From assembly GCA_944322725.1 (NCBI GenBank), contig CALUPU010000002.1:62001-126000 (forward strand): a DNA stretch of 64,000 bases, written 5' to 3'. This DNA is from Candidatus Gastranaerophilales bacterium (GTDB lineage: Bacteria > Cyanobacteriota > Vampirovibrionia > Gastranaerophilales > Gastranaerophilaceae). Of the stretch, positions 8,815 through 17,790 are shown in pieces. Each line of letters begins with the position of its first letter. The first letter of the stretch is position 1. A program made the position numbers and the translations under genes. The notes under the pieces were generated by a model. That model searched no databases. It was not told where the DNA came from and saw only the letters and a list, made by a program, of their open reading frames with translations.

Positions 8815-10179
8815 ATGCGTTTTTCATCCTCATTCAAAGTCGGATTATTAACACTGACAGCACTTATTATATTGATTTTCTCCATACTGTGGATAAAAGG
8901 CAGAGCCCTGTCCGCAGGTGAAAGACTTTTTGTAGATTTTAAAGACGTAAACGGCATAAGACCCGGGTCTGCAGTACAGCTTATGGGATTTAGAATCGGA
9001 CAAATTGAGGAAATAGTCCCAATGCTTTCCAGTGCTGATGACCCCAGAATTAGAATAAAATTCGTTATAACAGAGCCGGACATTAATATTCCTAATGCAT
9101 CAACTATCTCAATCCAGCAGTCAGGCATCATTGGAGAACAATTTTTAGAAATTACGCCTCCCAGAATAAAGACTGTATATCTCCCAATTAACAAACGCTC
9201 TTCTGTTCTCCATGCTAATGACAATGTACAGATGATTCTTAGCGAAGAACCTCATGTTATAGGCAAAATTAAAAAAATTGAAATTATAGAAACTAAAACT
9301 CTTCCTATTAATTTTCAGGAGGAAGTTAAAACACCTTCCGCATACAAAGTAGGTTATATTGTAACTCTGCCCGGTTTGCAGCTTCCCGACAGAATGCAAG
9401 GAACAATCAAAACAGAAAATTCAAAAAACTATCTTTTTATAAAACCCGCTACAAAAATGGAGTTTAACTATCCTCAAAGTACTTCAAGATTTACAGTAAT
9501 TGAACCGTTACGTCTATCAGATTTTATGGACTTACAATACAGAGCTGCTGCTGCTCTTGCTGAAACAAATGAAAAACTCAGCGCAATACTCTCTGATGAT
9601 GTAATAACTGATCTAAAACAAATTATAGGAAATATTGATCTATTAACAATAAAAGCTAATGCAACAATGGATAAAACACAGTTACTCATAGATTCTACAA
9701 GACAAGATCTAGAAAGTCTCATGGGTACAACTGAAAAAATGTCAGTTAAAATTATGACATTAACTGACAATGTTAACGAAATCATTGGTGACAAAGAATT
9801 TAAAGACACGCTTATGTCCACTACAAAATCTATTGATAGATTATCAAGAAATCTAAATACTATACTTGAAGATCCTCAAACAAAACAAACTCTTGAAAAT
9901 CTTCAAGTGGCAAGTGCAAATATTTCGGAAATCGCAAAATATGTCAACACAATGACAAAAGATCCTGCATTAAAAGCACAAGTTAATAACACTGTTACTA
10001 AATTTAATAAAGCACTCGATGACTTGTCCTGTACACTAGAAACAGTCAATGGACTTACAACTGATAAAAAAGCAGAACTTAACGACACAATAAATAACGT
10101 AGCAGAAACCTCCAAGAACCTTCGCAAATTTTCAGAAAAACTAAATAAAAGATTCTTGCTATTTAGATTAATGTTCTAA
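8815..10179 (+). CDS. mlaD: MlaD-like MCE-domain protein
   Basis: 454 residues, longer than E. coli MlaD. An N-terminal membrane anchor (about 7-25) is followed by an MCE domain (VDFKDVNGIRPGSAVQLMGFRIGQIEEI, about 41-68, and the IQQSGIIGEQFLEI hairpin). The MCE domain has an insert of roughly 100 residues; then comes a long helical C-terminus (about 250-445) with repeated Asn/Thr/Leu heptads that could form a periplasmic coiled-coil needle as in larger MCE proteins. It should be the substrate-binding subunit of the MlaEF transporter. Confidence 0.9.
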   Translation: MRFSSSFKVGLLTLTALIILIFSILWIKGRALSAGERLFVDFKDVNGIRPGSAVQLMGFRIGQIEEIVPMLSSADDPRIRIKFVITEPDINIPNASTISIQQSGIIGEQFLEITPPRIKTVYLPINKRSSVLHANDNVQMILSEEPHVIGKIKKIEIIETKTLPINFQEEVKTPSAYKVGYIVTLPGLQLPDRMQGTIKTENSKNYLFIKPATKMEFNYPQSTSRFTVIEPLRLSDFMDLQYRAAAALAETNEKLSAILSDDVITDLKQIIGNIDLLTIKANATMDKTQLLIDSTRQDLESLMGTTEKMSVKIMTLTDNVNEIIGDKEFKDTLMSTTKSIDRLSRNLNTILEDPQTKQTLENLQVASANISEIAKYVNTMTKDPALKAQVNNTVTKFNKALDDLSCTLETVNGLTTDKKAELNDTINNVAETSKNLRKFSEKLNKRFLLFRLMF

Positions 10180-10184
10180 AATTT

Positions 10185-10230
10185 AATAATCAAAAAACGG
10201 CTTGAATGTTCAAGCCGTTTTTTGATTATT
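10185..10230. terminator. 22-bp bidirectional terminator
   Basis: Perfect 22-bp stem (10185-10206 with 10209-10230) and a 2-base loop. It has A-rich and T-rich outer parts and sits between the converging mlaD gene and the gene ending at 10249. Confidence 0.9.
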
Positions 10231-10248
10231 ATGAGCGATAACTCTGAA

Positions 10249-10845
10249 TTATTCAAAATGTTGTTCCATTTTTGCTCTGTCTGTGTATTTTTGGTCAATT
10301 TGACCTGCTTTGTAGTTGTGCTTATTTAATACATGTGTTAATAGTACCAAGCCGCTAAGCACAATACCTGTAAGGATCTTTTGACGACCTGAAGTTTTTG
10401 CAATTTTATCAATTGCATTTTTTGTAAAACTTATGAATTTAGTTCCAAGATTACAAGCAAGACCAGCTATTTTCCCTTTGGTTTTTCCATAAAGTTTAGT
10501 AAGTCTTTGTTTTCCTGCTTTTGTTACACCTTTTTCCATGTTTACATATTTGCCAACTTCAGAATTATTAAATATTTTTGCTTGCTTTGCAATATCTTTG
10601 CTAAGATTTTTTAGTGCCTTGTTAAACTTTATATTCCAGTCCATTGCCTTACCCTTGGTCATTTTGTTAGTAAAACTATAAGCAAAGGCTGTACTTCCTG
10701 CGACTGCTGTTGCTTGAACACCTGTCGATAAGTTGTTTTTAATGTGCTCACCTGCACAATTCATTCTGTTACCCACAGAACCTTTGTCTTTTGATACCAG
10801 CGGTGCGATTGCTCCCATAGATGTTTGAACTGCAAAACTTGTCAT
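10249..10845 (-). CDS. Orphan basic protein with C-terminal membrane helix
   Basis: 198 residues, very Lys-rich. A weakly hydrophobic Ala/Thr segment lies at about 40-60, a central part is charged (Lys with few acids), and one clear hydrophobic helix is at about 155-172 (ILTGIVLSGLVLLTHVL). A strong AAGGAAGG ribosome binding site precedes the ATG. No family recognised; it resembles the other small, basic, single-helix orphan proteins in this window only in composition. Confidence 0.65.
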   Translation of the reverse strand: MTSFAVQTSMGAIAPLVSKDKGSVGNRMNCAGEHIKNNLSTGVQATAVAGSTAFAYSFTNKMTKGKAMDWNIKFNKALKNLSKDIAKQAKIFNNSEVGKYVNMEKGVTKAGKQRLTKLYGKTKGKIAGLACNLGTKFISFTKNAIDKIAKTSGRQKILTGIVLSGLVLLTHVLNKHNYKAGQIDQKYTDRAKMEQHFE

Positions 10846-10898
10846 AATTTACCTTCCTTCCTTTGTCTAACATTATCTGAACACTTATTTTTAAAGAA

Positions 10899-10936
10899 AA
10901 AGCCTAAACTATAGTGTAGGGTGGAGTTTAGGCTTT
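10899..10936. promoter_or_regulatory. 12-bp inverted repeat in intergenic region
   Basis: AAAGCCTAAACT (10899-10910) and AGTTTAGGCTTT (10925-10936) with a 14-base loop. It lies in the 295-base divergent gap between the orphan gene and the XRE regulator. Read on the minus strand the stem is followed by TTTTTCTTT, so it may be an attenuator in the leader of the minus-strand gene. The rest of the gap is AT-rich with no supported gene. Confidence 0.4.
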
Positions 10937-11140
10937 AGGAAATTTCTTTTTGTGTAAACTCCTTACTCTTACATGAAGTATTTTGTTTTTTTAAAATTGC
11001 GTAGTTTTATGAAATTAAATTTCATATTATCCATAAATATAGCAATATTGCCTCATTACGGGTTTACAAAAGTTAATATAAAATACAATAAGATATCTAT
11101 TTTTTCGTAATTAAGAGATTAAACTTCAAGGAAAATAATT

Positions 11141-11461
11141 GTGGGTATAAAAAAAGACCTCGGCAAAAAAATTAAAAGAATGAGAATAAAAAGAGGTCTT
11201 ACCCAAGAGGCGCTATCAGAGGCTGTTGAGATTTCTCAAAGAACATTAAGCGGTATAGAAATAGGCGAGAATTTCTGTACTGCTGAAACTCTGGACAAAA
11301 TTATCAATGCTCTTGATACAACACCGGAAGAACTTTTTGCTTTAGATCATTTAAAACAGGAAAAAGATTTGATAAAAGAAATATGTGAATCGGTTCACAA
11401 TCTTGATTCCGATAAACTTGAAATAGCGTATAAAGTAGTTAAAGGTCTTTTAAAAGAATAA
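11141..11461 (+). CDS. XRE-family helix-turn-helix regulator
   Basis: 106 residues. The HTH_3 fold covers about residues 6-62: LGKKIKRMRIKRGLTQEALSE, with ISQRTLSGIEIGE as recognition helix. A helical C-terminal extension (about 68-105) may dimerise. It starts with GTG; AAGG lies 8 bases upstream and no other start fits. It is placed 21 bases before lepA and could be co-transcribed with it. The target is unknown; the inverted repeat at 10899-10936 is one possible site. Confidence 0.85.
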   Translation: MGIKKDLGKKIKRMRIKRGLTQEALSEAVEISQRTLSGIEIGENFCTAETLDKIINALDTTPEELFALDHLKQEKDLIKEICESVHNLDSDKLEIAYKVVKGLLKE

Positions 11462-11482
11462 TATTTCATATATACTGTCGTT

Positions 11483-13300
11483 ATGATGAGTCAAAGCAGA
11501 AGAGACATTAAAAACGTACGAAATTTTTGTATCATAGCGCATATTGACCATGGCAAATCTACTCTTGCCGACCGTCTGTTGGAATATACAGGCACTGTTG
11601 CACAGCGTGATATGCAGAATCAGCTTCTGGATTCAATGGATATTGAGCGTGAACGCGGCATTACTATCAAGCTAAATGCTGCAAGAATGAAATACAAAGC
11701 TAAGGACGGACAGGAATATGAACTGAATCTTATTGATACTCCCGGTCACGTTGATTTTTCTTACGAGGTTTCCCGTTCTCTTGCTGCGTGTGAGGGTGCG
11801 TTGCTGATTGTAGATTCCACACAGGGTGTGGAAGCGCAGACTCTTGCTAATGCTTATCTTGCAATAGACCAGAATCTGGAAATTATTCCTGTTATAAATA
11901 AAATTGACCTGCCTTCTGCAGATGTGGACAGGGTCAAGGATGAGATTGAAGAAATTCTCGGTATTGACTCAGAGCACGCTATTCCCGCCAGTGCCAAGGC
12001 AGGAATCGGAATAGAAGATATACTGGAAGCAATAGTGAAGTTTGTTCCTCCGCCTCAGGATACATCGAACAAGCCTTTAAGAGCGCTTGTTTTTGATAGT
12101 GCATATGACCCTTATCTTGGTACGTTGTGCTTTTTCAAAATTGTTGACGGCAGTATAAAAGTCGGCGACAAGATTAAGTTTATGGCCTCCGGCAACAAAT
12201 ATGAAGTTGTTGAACTCGGGTACCTGAATCCGAATCGTGTACCTGTAAACGAACTTGTGACAGGTGATGTAGGGTATATGGCATGTTCCATTAAAGAGTT
12301 AACAAGGTTTGTCGGGGATACTGTTACGCATGCAGATAAGCCTGCTGCAGAACCTTTGCCGGGATACAAAGAGGCACTGCCTGTTGTATTTTCCGGACTT
12401 TATCCTGTTGACAACGAGGATTATCAGGACTTAAAAGAATCATTGGAAAAACTTAAACTTAACGATTCATCCATAACATTTGAACCTGAAACCTCTTCTG
12501 CGTTGGGTTTTGGTTTTAGATGCGGATTTTTGGGAATGCTCCATATGGAGATAGCACAGGAGCGTCTTGAGCGCGAATATGACCTGTCTCTAGTTACAAC
12601 GGCACCTTCCGTAGTTTATAAGGTGCATAAAACAGACGGCAGTATTGAAGAAATTGATAACCCTGCCAACCTTCCTGACCCGCAGTACAGAGAGTTTATC
12701 GAAGAACCTTATGTAAAAGTTAATATTATTGCGCCGAATGATTATACCGGCACTCTTATGGACCTGTGTCAGAACAAGCGCGGAATCTTTATAAATATGC
12801 ACTACATAGACAAAGTCCGTGTGGATATAGAGTATGAGATGCCGTTAAGTGAGGTTATTGTTGATTTTTATGACCAGTTAAAGTCTCGTACAAAGGGTTA
12901 TGCAAGTATGGATTATGAGTTTAAGGAGTACAAGCGTTCTGACCTTGTCAAACTTGATGTCATGCTTGCAGGTGAGGTTGTGGATGCATTGAGTGCAATT
13001 GTTCATAAAGACAATGCTTTTTATGTGGGGCAAAAGCTTACGGCAAAATTGAAAGATATTATCCCTCGCCAGATGTTTGAGGTTCCGATTCAAGCGGCTG
13101 TTGGCGGAAGAATCATTGCGCGTACAAACATCAAAGCACTGAGAAAAAGCGTGCTTGATAAATGTTACGGCGGTGATATTTCTCGTAAGCGCAAGCTTTT
13201 AGAAAAACAGAAAAAAGGTAAAAAACGTATGAAAGCTGTCGGACGCGTGGAAGTTCCGCAGGAAGCGTTTATGGCTGTTTTGTCGCTTAGCGAGGATTAA
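11483..13300 (+). CDS. lepA: Elongation factor 4 (LepA)
   Basis: 605 residues, standard LepA length. GTPase motifs are G1 AHIDHGKST (about 19-27), G2 RERGITI, G3 DTPGHVDF and G4 NKIDLP. Domains II, III and V follow, and the LepA-specific C-terminus ends with [30 protein letters not shown]. It back-translocates stalled ribosomes. The start could be either of two adjacent ATGs (11483 or 11486); no clear ribosome binding site is visible. Confidence 0.97.
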   Translation: MMSQSRRDIKNVRNFCIIAHIDHGKSTLADRLLEYTGTVAQRDMQNQLLDSMDIERERGITIKLNAARMKYKAKDGQEYELNLIDTPGHVDFSYEVSRSLAACEGALLIVDSTQGVEAQTLANAYLAIDQNLEIIPVINKIDLPSADVDRVKDEIEEILGIDSEHAIPASAKAGIGIEDILEAIVKFVPPPQDTSNKPLRALVFDSAYDPYLGTLCFFKIVDGSIKVGDKIKFMASGNKYEVVELGYLNPNRVPVNELVTGDVGYMACSIKELTRFVGDTVTHADKPAAEPLPGYKEALPVVFSGLYPVDNEDYQDLKESLEKLKLNDSSITFEPETSSALGFGFRCGFLGMLHMEIAQERLEREYDLSLVTTAPSVVYKVHKTDGSIEEIDNPANLPDPQYREFIEEPYVKVNIIAPNDYTGTLMDLCQNKRGIFINMHYIDKVRVDIEYEMPLSEVIVDFYDQLKSRTKGYASMDYEFKEYKRSDLVKLDVMLAGEVVDALSAIVHKDNAFYVGQKLTAKLKDIIPRQMFEVPIQAAVGGRIIARTNIKALRKSVLDKCYGGDISRKRKLLEKQKKGKKRMKAVGRVEVPQEAFMAVLSLSED

Positions 13301-13322
13301 GCAGGCAATGTATATATAAAAT

Positions 13323-13398
13323 AATAAAACTTGATGTTTCACTCAAACAGAATATAATTTGAACCTGTCTCGGCAACTCGGGCTTTTTAAGTTTTATT
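13323..13398. repeat. Inverted-repeat-bounded element, possible terminator
   Basis: AATAAAACTT (13323-13332) and AAGTTTTATT (13389-13398) are exact inverted repeats bounding a core that is locally GC-rich (about 13363-13383). It lies between converging lepA and the response regulator gene. Arms next to T- and A-runs would fit a bidirectional terminator. The architecture matches the elements near 34.0, 36.0 and 39.9 kb. Confidence 0.45.
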
Positions 13399-13402
13399 AA
13401 TT

Positions 13403-13747
13403 CTAAACATATTTTTTAACGGTATTCAAAAATTCCATAATCTGAATAGGTTTTGAAATATAGTCGGCACAGCCAAGTTCTTTTGCTTTGTTAACTTCAT
13501 TCTCCATTGCACATGCAGAAACAACGATAACCGGCGTGTTTTTGTCATATACCTGCAAAAAGTCATAACCCGAAACAACAGGCATCTGTATGTCAAGAAG
13601 TATCAGGTCATAATCGTTGTCTTGGGCTTTGTAGAGACCTTCTTTTCCGTCTTGCGCCGTCTCAACTTCATACCCCTGTGAAGACAATATGTCTTTCATA
13701 AGCTTCAAATTCAATTCATTATCTTCAATAATAAGTATTCTGCTCAT
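13403..13747 (-). CDS. Single-domain response regulator (DivK-like)
   Basis: 114 residues, receiver domain only. The acidic pocket is Glu8-Asp9, the phospho-acceptor is Asp52 in LILLDIQMP, and Ser77 and Lys99 (SKPI) complete the active site. There is no output domain, as in DivK or CheY-like proteins, so it acts by protein contact or in a phosphorelay. It starts 5 bases after the histidine kinase gene ends and is surely its partner. Confidence 0.93.
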   Translation of the reverse strand: MSRILIIEDNELNLKLMKDILSSQGYEVETAQDGKEGLYKAQDNDYDLILLDIQMPVVSGYDFLQVYDKNTPVIVVSACAMENEVNKAKELGCADYISKPIQIMEFLNTVKKYV

Positions 13748-13752
13748 AATCT

Positions 13753-15042
13753 TTAAACATCGTCTTCGGTTTTTATATGTTCCAGAGGCAATCTTACAAA
13801 GAAAGTTGTTCCTTCTCCGACAGTGCTTTCAAACCATATTTTTCCGCCGTGGAGCTCAACAAGTTCTTTGGTGATTGTAAGTCCCAGCCCTGTAGAACTT
13901 TCTTTTTTTGAGTAAACATTGTTTAACTGTACGAATTTGCCGAAAATTTTGCCTTCGTATTTTTTATCAATGCCAACGCCGTTATCTTTTACATATATCA
14001 AAACATCATCATCAATTCTGTCATAGCCGATTTTAATCTCACCGTTTTCCGGAGTGAATTTGATTGCATTGCTCAAGAGGTTGTATAAAATCTGCTGGAT
14101 TTTTTGGTAATCAGCGTCAATTTCCAGAAAATCTTTTGCATTTTTTTCAAGATTGATATTTTTCTTATCAGCAAGCGGCCTGACTATGTTTGCTACTTCA
14201 TTGAACGAAGTCTGCAAATTGAATTTTGAAATAGCGAGTTTTACTGCTTTTGCTTCAATTTTTGAAAGTTCAAGAATTTCATTAATCATACCAAGCAAAT
14301 GTAAGCCTGATACGTGAATATCTGTAACATATTCTTCCTGTTTTTCTGTTAAAGGTCCGAAGATTTTCATTGACAATGCTTCTGAAAATCCTATTATTGC
14401 GTTCAGTGGTGTTCTCAGTTCATGTGAAATATTAGCAAGGAATTCATTTTTTACCTTGTCTGCTGCAAGAATTTTCTCATTCTGTTTCTTGATGGTTGCG
14501 TATGCTTCTGTTTTGTCAACAATGCTGTCTTGAAGCGCTCTTAATTGCAGTTTGAAAACACTTGAAAGCTCCGAATCCTTAATGGAATAAGAAACAAGCG
14601 CACTGAACGCTTTTACCAGCTCTTCATCATCCTGTGTAAACGGAAGTGATTTTTGTCTTGATATTAATAGGAAACCGAAAACCGTCTCTCTAATATTAAG
14701 CTTTGCTAGCATAAAACAAGAATTCGTTTTTTCAAGTTTTAGTGCATTAAAAAATGCGGAATTTTCGTCAAAAACAAAAACTGCTGTTTCATAGAGTTTT
14801 GTTTTCAATATTTCAGGAAAATTGATAATAGTTTCCTGTGCTTTCACAGGTGTAGAATCATTATAAAACTGTCTGTATTGTATGTTTGCACAGCCTGCGT
14901 TGAGATAGCATATAAATGCATTGTCAAAATCTACAATATTTCGCAATTCATTAAGCGATTTTTCAAAGTTTTTTTCTAAATCATCATCCGATGAAAGAAT
15001 TTCCGGTATTCTTTCCAGTACGTTTTTGTAATTATTGTTCAT
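13753..15042 (-). CDS. GAF-like sensor histidine kinase
   Basis: 429 residues with no membrane segment, so cytosolic. A GAF-like sensory region (about 10-160) leads through a coiled coil into HisKA with H-box ANISHELRTPLNAIIGFSEAL (His at about 206). The HATPase part carries N-box LLSNAIKFTPENG, G1 DNGVGI and G2 SSTGLGLTITKELVELHGG. It autophosphorylates and probably passes phosphate to the adjacent DivK-like receiver. The signal sensed by the GAF-like part is unknown. Confidence 0.92.
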   Translation of the reverse strand: MNNNYKNVLERIPEILSSDDDLEKNFEKSLNELRNIVDFDNAFICYLNAGCANIQYRQFYNDSTPVKAQETIINFPEILKTKLYETAVFVFDENSAFFNALKLEKTNSCFMLAKLNIRETVFGFLLISRQKSLPFTQDDEELVKAFSALVSYSIKDSELSSVFKLQLRALQDSIVDKTEAYATIKKQNEKILAADKVKNEFLANISHELRTPLNAIIGFSEALSMKIFGPLTEKQEEYVTDIHVSGLHLLGMINEILELSKIEAKAVKLAISKFNLQTSFNEVANIVRPLADKKNINLEKNAKDFLEIDADYQKIQQILYNLLSNAIKFTPENGEIKIGYDRIDDDVLIYVKDNGVGIDKKYEGKIFGKFVQLNNVYSKKESSTGLGLTITKELVELHGGKIWFESTVGEGTTFFVRLPLEHIKTEDDV

Positions 15043-15092
15043 GATTATTTATTATATGTGTATCAGATAATAAAGACAACTTTTTATACATA

Positions 15093-15254
15093 TTATTTAG
15101 TTTTTTTATTTGAACCTTTTGAAATAATTAATTCATTGTTCTCTACTCTGTACTTAATCATATCAACTTCAGGGTCGACTTCTATCAACTCAAGAACAGT
15201 ATTGTTTATATATGCACACCAACCTGTTCCGGAACGTATAAGTTTTCTTTCCAT
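15093..15254 (-). CDS. Small AbrB/MazE-like DNA-binding protein
   Basis: 53-residue ORF, beginning MERKLIRSGTGWCAYINN and continuing TVLELIEVDPEVDMIKYRVE, then NNELIISKGS. The KLIRSGtgwcayINntVLELiEVdPe pattern followed by a short beta-rich half matches SpoVT/AbrB swapped-hairpin domains of MazE type. No toxin gene is next to it, so it is probably a transcription factor rather than an antitoxin. It fills what would otherwise be an empty 320-base gap. No strong ribosome binding site is seen. Confidence 0.6.
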   Translation of the reverse strand: MERKLIRSGTGWCAYINNTVLELIEVDPEVDMIKYRVENNELIISKGSNKKTK

Positions 15255-15413
15255 TATTTTAGCCCATATATTTACAATGTTACTATCAGTATGATATTAT
15301 TTCTTCTGTGTTTTTACTACATTGATTAACGCCATGTATTTATTAGTATTTAAATCAATATAAAAACATTGTTAATATATATGTTGATTAATTCATATAG
15401 GAATGGAATAAGT

Positions 15414-17732
15414 ATGAATAAGATAAGTCATATTGTTGAATCTAAAGAATGCTGCGGATGCGGTGCTTGTAAGAATATTTGCCCTGCCGGTGCTATTTCG
15501 ATGCAGGAAAATGAAGAAGGTTTTTTGTACCCTAATATCGATGAAACAAAATGTTCGCATTGCGGACTGTGTTCTAAAATTTGTCCTGTAATAAATTCTG
15601 ATTTTTCAAATAATAAAAATCCGGATTGTTTTGCTGTCATGGCGGATGATGATTTAAGAAAAGAATCTTCTTCCGGTGCGGTATTTCCTGTACTGGCTGA
15701 ATATATTATTTCAGAAGGCGGTTATGTATGCGGTGCAGCTTATGCGGATGATTTTTCCGTCGAGCATCTTATTGTTGATACAGGAGATGATTTGGGCAAG
15801 CTTAAAGGTTCAAAATATGTTCAAAGTAATATAAAAGACTGTTATTCAAAAATAAAAGAGGTTTTAAACACAGGTAAAAAAGTTCTTTTCAGCGGATGTC
15901 CTTGTCAGGTAGCAGGCTTGAAAAGTTTTTTGCAAAAGGATTATGAAAATCTTCTTTGTGTCGATTTGATATGCCATGGTGTACCATCTGCTAAAGTTTT
16001 TAAAAAATATTTAAGCGAAACTTTTCCGGATGAAAAAGTTGAAAAATTTGATTTTAGGGATAAAACATATGGCTGGAAAGAATATTATCTTGGAGTTAAA
16101 ACAAATATAAAAAAACATTTGCTCTATCCTGCTTCAAATCTTTTTATGCGCGGTTTTTTGAATAATTTATTCTTAAGAGAAAGCTGTTATGTCTGTCAGT
16201 TTCAAAAATTACCGAGACAAGGTGATTTAACTATAGGTGATTTTTGGGGTATTTATGATTTTGACAGAAATCTTGATGATGATAAAGGAACATCGCTTCT
16301 CCTTGTCAATAATGATAAGGGCAAACGGTATTTTGAAAAGTTAAAAAATAATTTTATAATGCGCTCTCACGTGCCTTTAAAACATGCAATAAAATATAAT
16401 TCAAATATTGTAAAACCATCTAAAAAGCACACGCAAAGACAAAGATTCTTTTATAACATTGACAAATATACACTGGAAAATAATATGGAAAATTGTTTAA
16501 ATGACAGAGCCGATGTGGGAATAATGAATCTTTTTTATTCTAAAAATTACGGTGCTGTTTTAACTGCTTATGCAATGCAGGAAGTCATTGAACAACTTGG
16601 TTTTTCTGCCAAAATTGTGAATTACACTCCCTCAAAAAAAGAATCTTCATATTTTAATACAAGATTTAGAAACAAATATTTAAATTTAACGAAAAGACTT
16701 ATAACTGATAAAGATTTATTTGGTTTGAATTTTAATATTCATTGTTTCATCACGGGTTCTGATCAGGTTTTTAGAAGCAGCATTTTGTCTGATTATAATA
16801 AATATCTTCTGGATTTTGTTTCCCCTGAAAATAAAAAAATAGCATTTAGTGCAAGTTTCGGCATAGGAACTCCGGAAATACAAAAGGAAATGTCTGCACA
16901 AGATATGCAAGCATATACAAACTCTTTAAAGAGTTTTGATTTTGTTTCAACAAGAGAAGATTCCGGAGTAGAAATATGCAAAAAATACTTTAATACCGAG
17001 GCGCACTGGGTAATAGATCCAGTATTCTTGTTGGACTCTATTAAATATGATGAATTGATAAATAATTGTAAAAATATTGATGATAAATATAAAAATTCAA
17101 TTGTGACTTATATATTGGATAATAATGAAAAAGTAGAAAAACTTCTTAATCAAATGAGTAAAAAACTTGATAAGAAGATTCAGCAATTATCTGCCGAAAA
17201 TGATACAGATGTAGAAGAATGGCTTTATGCATTTAAAAATGCATCTTATATTATTACGGATTCATTCCATGGCTGTTGTTTTGCTCTTATTTTTAACAAG
17301 CCGTTTTTGTGTATTAAAAATAAACAAAGGGGCAATGCAAGATTTGACTCATTGGCAAATAAATTTAAATTAAAAAATGTTTTTGTTTCGGATATAGAAT
17401 CCTTGATTGAAAGTAATGATTTATTTCCGGATATGGATTATAAAGAAATAAACGGAATTATAGAAGAAGAAAAAATTAAAAATAAAAAAATATTGAAAGA
17501 GTTGCTGGTTTCTCCAAAGGTTTTTGATGTGGAAAAACTTACTTATTCTCAGGCAATCAATAAGAGCAGGCTTCTGTCTTATATAAATATTCTAAAAGAC
17601 AAAAATAAAATTTTATACAAATATTATTTTTATACTTTAATTTATAATTTTAGCAAAGGTTCATATAAGACAAAAATAAAACAAAAAAGAGCTGACCTTA
17701 AACAAATTATAAGAAAATATTCTTTAAGATAA
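15414..17732 (+). CDS. FrhB-like ferredoxin/polysaccharide pyruvyl transferase fusion
   Basis: 772 residues from ATG 15414, which is preferred to 15369 because the ferredoxin domain starts there and GGA lies 9 bases upstream. Residues 13-23 and 47-57 each carry CX2CX2CX3C for two [4Fe-4S] clusters. An F420-hydrogenase/dehydrogenase beta-subunit-like region (about 70-355) follows, with CDLICHG- and GCPCQVAGLK-type Cys motifs. From about 365 comes a polysaccharide pyruvyl transferase domain (NYGAVLTAYAMQ, ITGSDQVFR, ITDSFHGCCFALIF). The combination occurs in exopolysaccharide loci, where it probably makes a reduced or pyruvylated sugar; the substrate is unknown. Confidence 0.88.
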   Translation: MNKISHIVESKECCGCGACKNICPAGAISMQENEEGFLYPNIDETKCSHCGLCSKICPVINSDFSNNKNPDCFAVMADDDLRKESSSGAVFPVLAEYIISEGGYVCGAAYADDFSVEHLIVDTGDDLGKLKGSKYVQSNIKDCYSKIKEVLNTGKKVLFSGCPCQVAGLKSFLQKDYENLLCVDLICHGVPSAKVFKKYLSETFPDEKVEKFDFRDKTYGWKEYYLGVKTNIKKHLLYPASNLFMRGFLNNLFLRESCYVCQFQKLPRQGDLTIGDFWGIYDFDRNLDDDKGTSLLLVNNDKGKRYFEKLKNNFIMRSHVPLKHAIKYNSNIVKPSKKHTQRQRFFYNIDKYTLENNMENCLNDRADVGIMNLFYSKNYGAVLTAYAMQEVIEQLGFSAKIVNYTPSKKESSYFNTRFRNKYLNLTKRLITDKDLFGLNFNIHCFITGSDQVFRSSILSDYNKYLLDFVSPENKKIAFSASFGIGTPEIQKEMSAQDMQAYTNSLKSFDFVSTREDSGVEICKKYFNTEAHWVIDPVFLLDSIKYDELINNCKNIDDKYKNSIVTYILDNNEKVEKLLNQMSKKLDKKIQQLSAENDTDVEEWLYAFKNASYIITDSFHGCCFALIFNKPFLCIKNKQRGNARFDSLANKFKLKNVFVSDIESLIESNDLFPDMDYKEINGIIEEEKIKNKKILKELLVSPKVFDVEKLTYSQAINKSRLLSYINILKDKNKILYKYYFYTLIYNFSKGSYKTKIKQKRADLKQIIRKYSLR

Positions 17733-17733
17733 T

Positions 17734-17775
17734 AGAAAAAGAGTTCTTTATTAAAAAATAAAGAACTCTTTTTCT
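17734..17775. terminator. 19-bp bidirectional terminator
   Basis: Stem 17734-17752 with 17757-17775 and an AAAA loop. It sits between the convergent fusion gene and fba and has T-runs on both strands. Confidence 0.88.
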
Positions 17776-17790
17776 TATAAAGATTGTTTA

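Noticed and set aside
10973-11113. 46-codon ATG ORF in the gap before the XRE gene
   Set aside because: AT-driven open frame with no ribosome binding site or recognisable composition.
13355-13385. Minus-strand GGTTCAAATT resembling a tRNA T-arm
   Set aside because: No pairing stem on either side; it lies in the core of an inverted-repeat element.
15058-15294. Plus-strand ORF of 78 codons in the gap before the FrhB fusion
   Set aside because: Low-complexity hydrophobic translation with no ribosome site; it is the complement of the AbrB-like minus-strand gene at 15093-15254.
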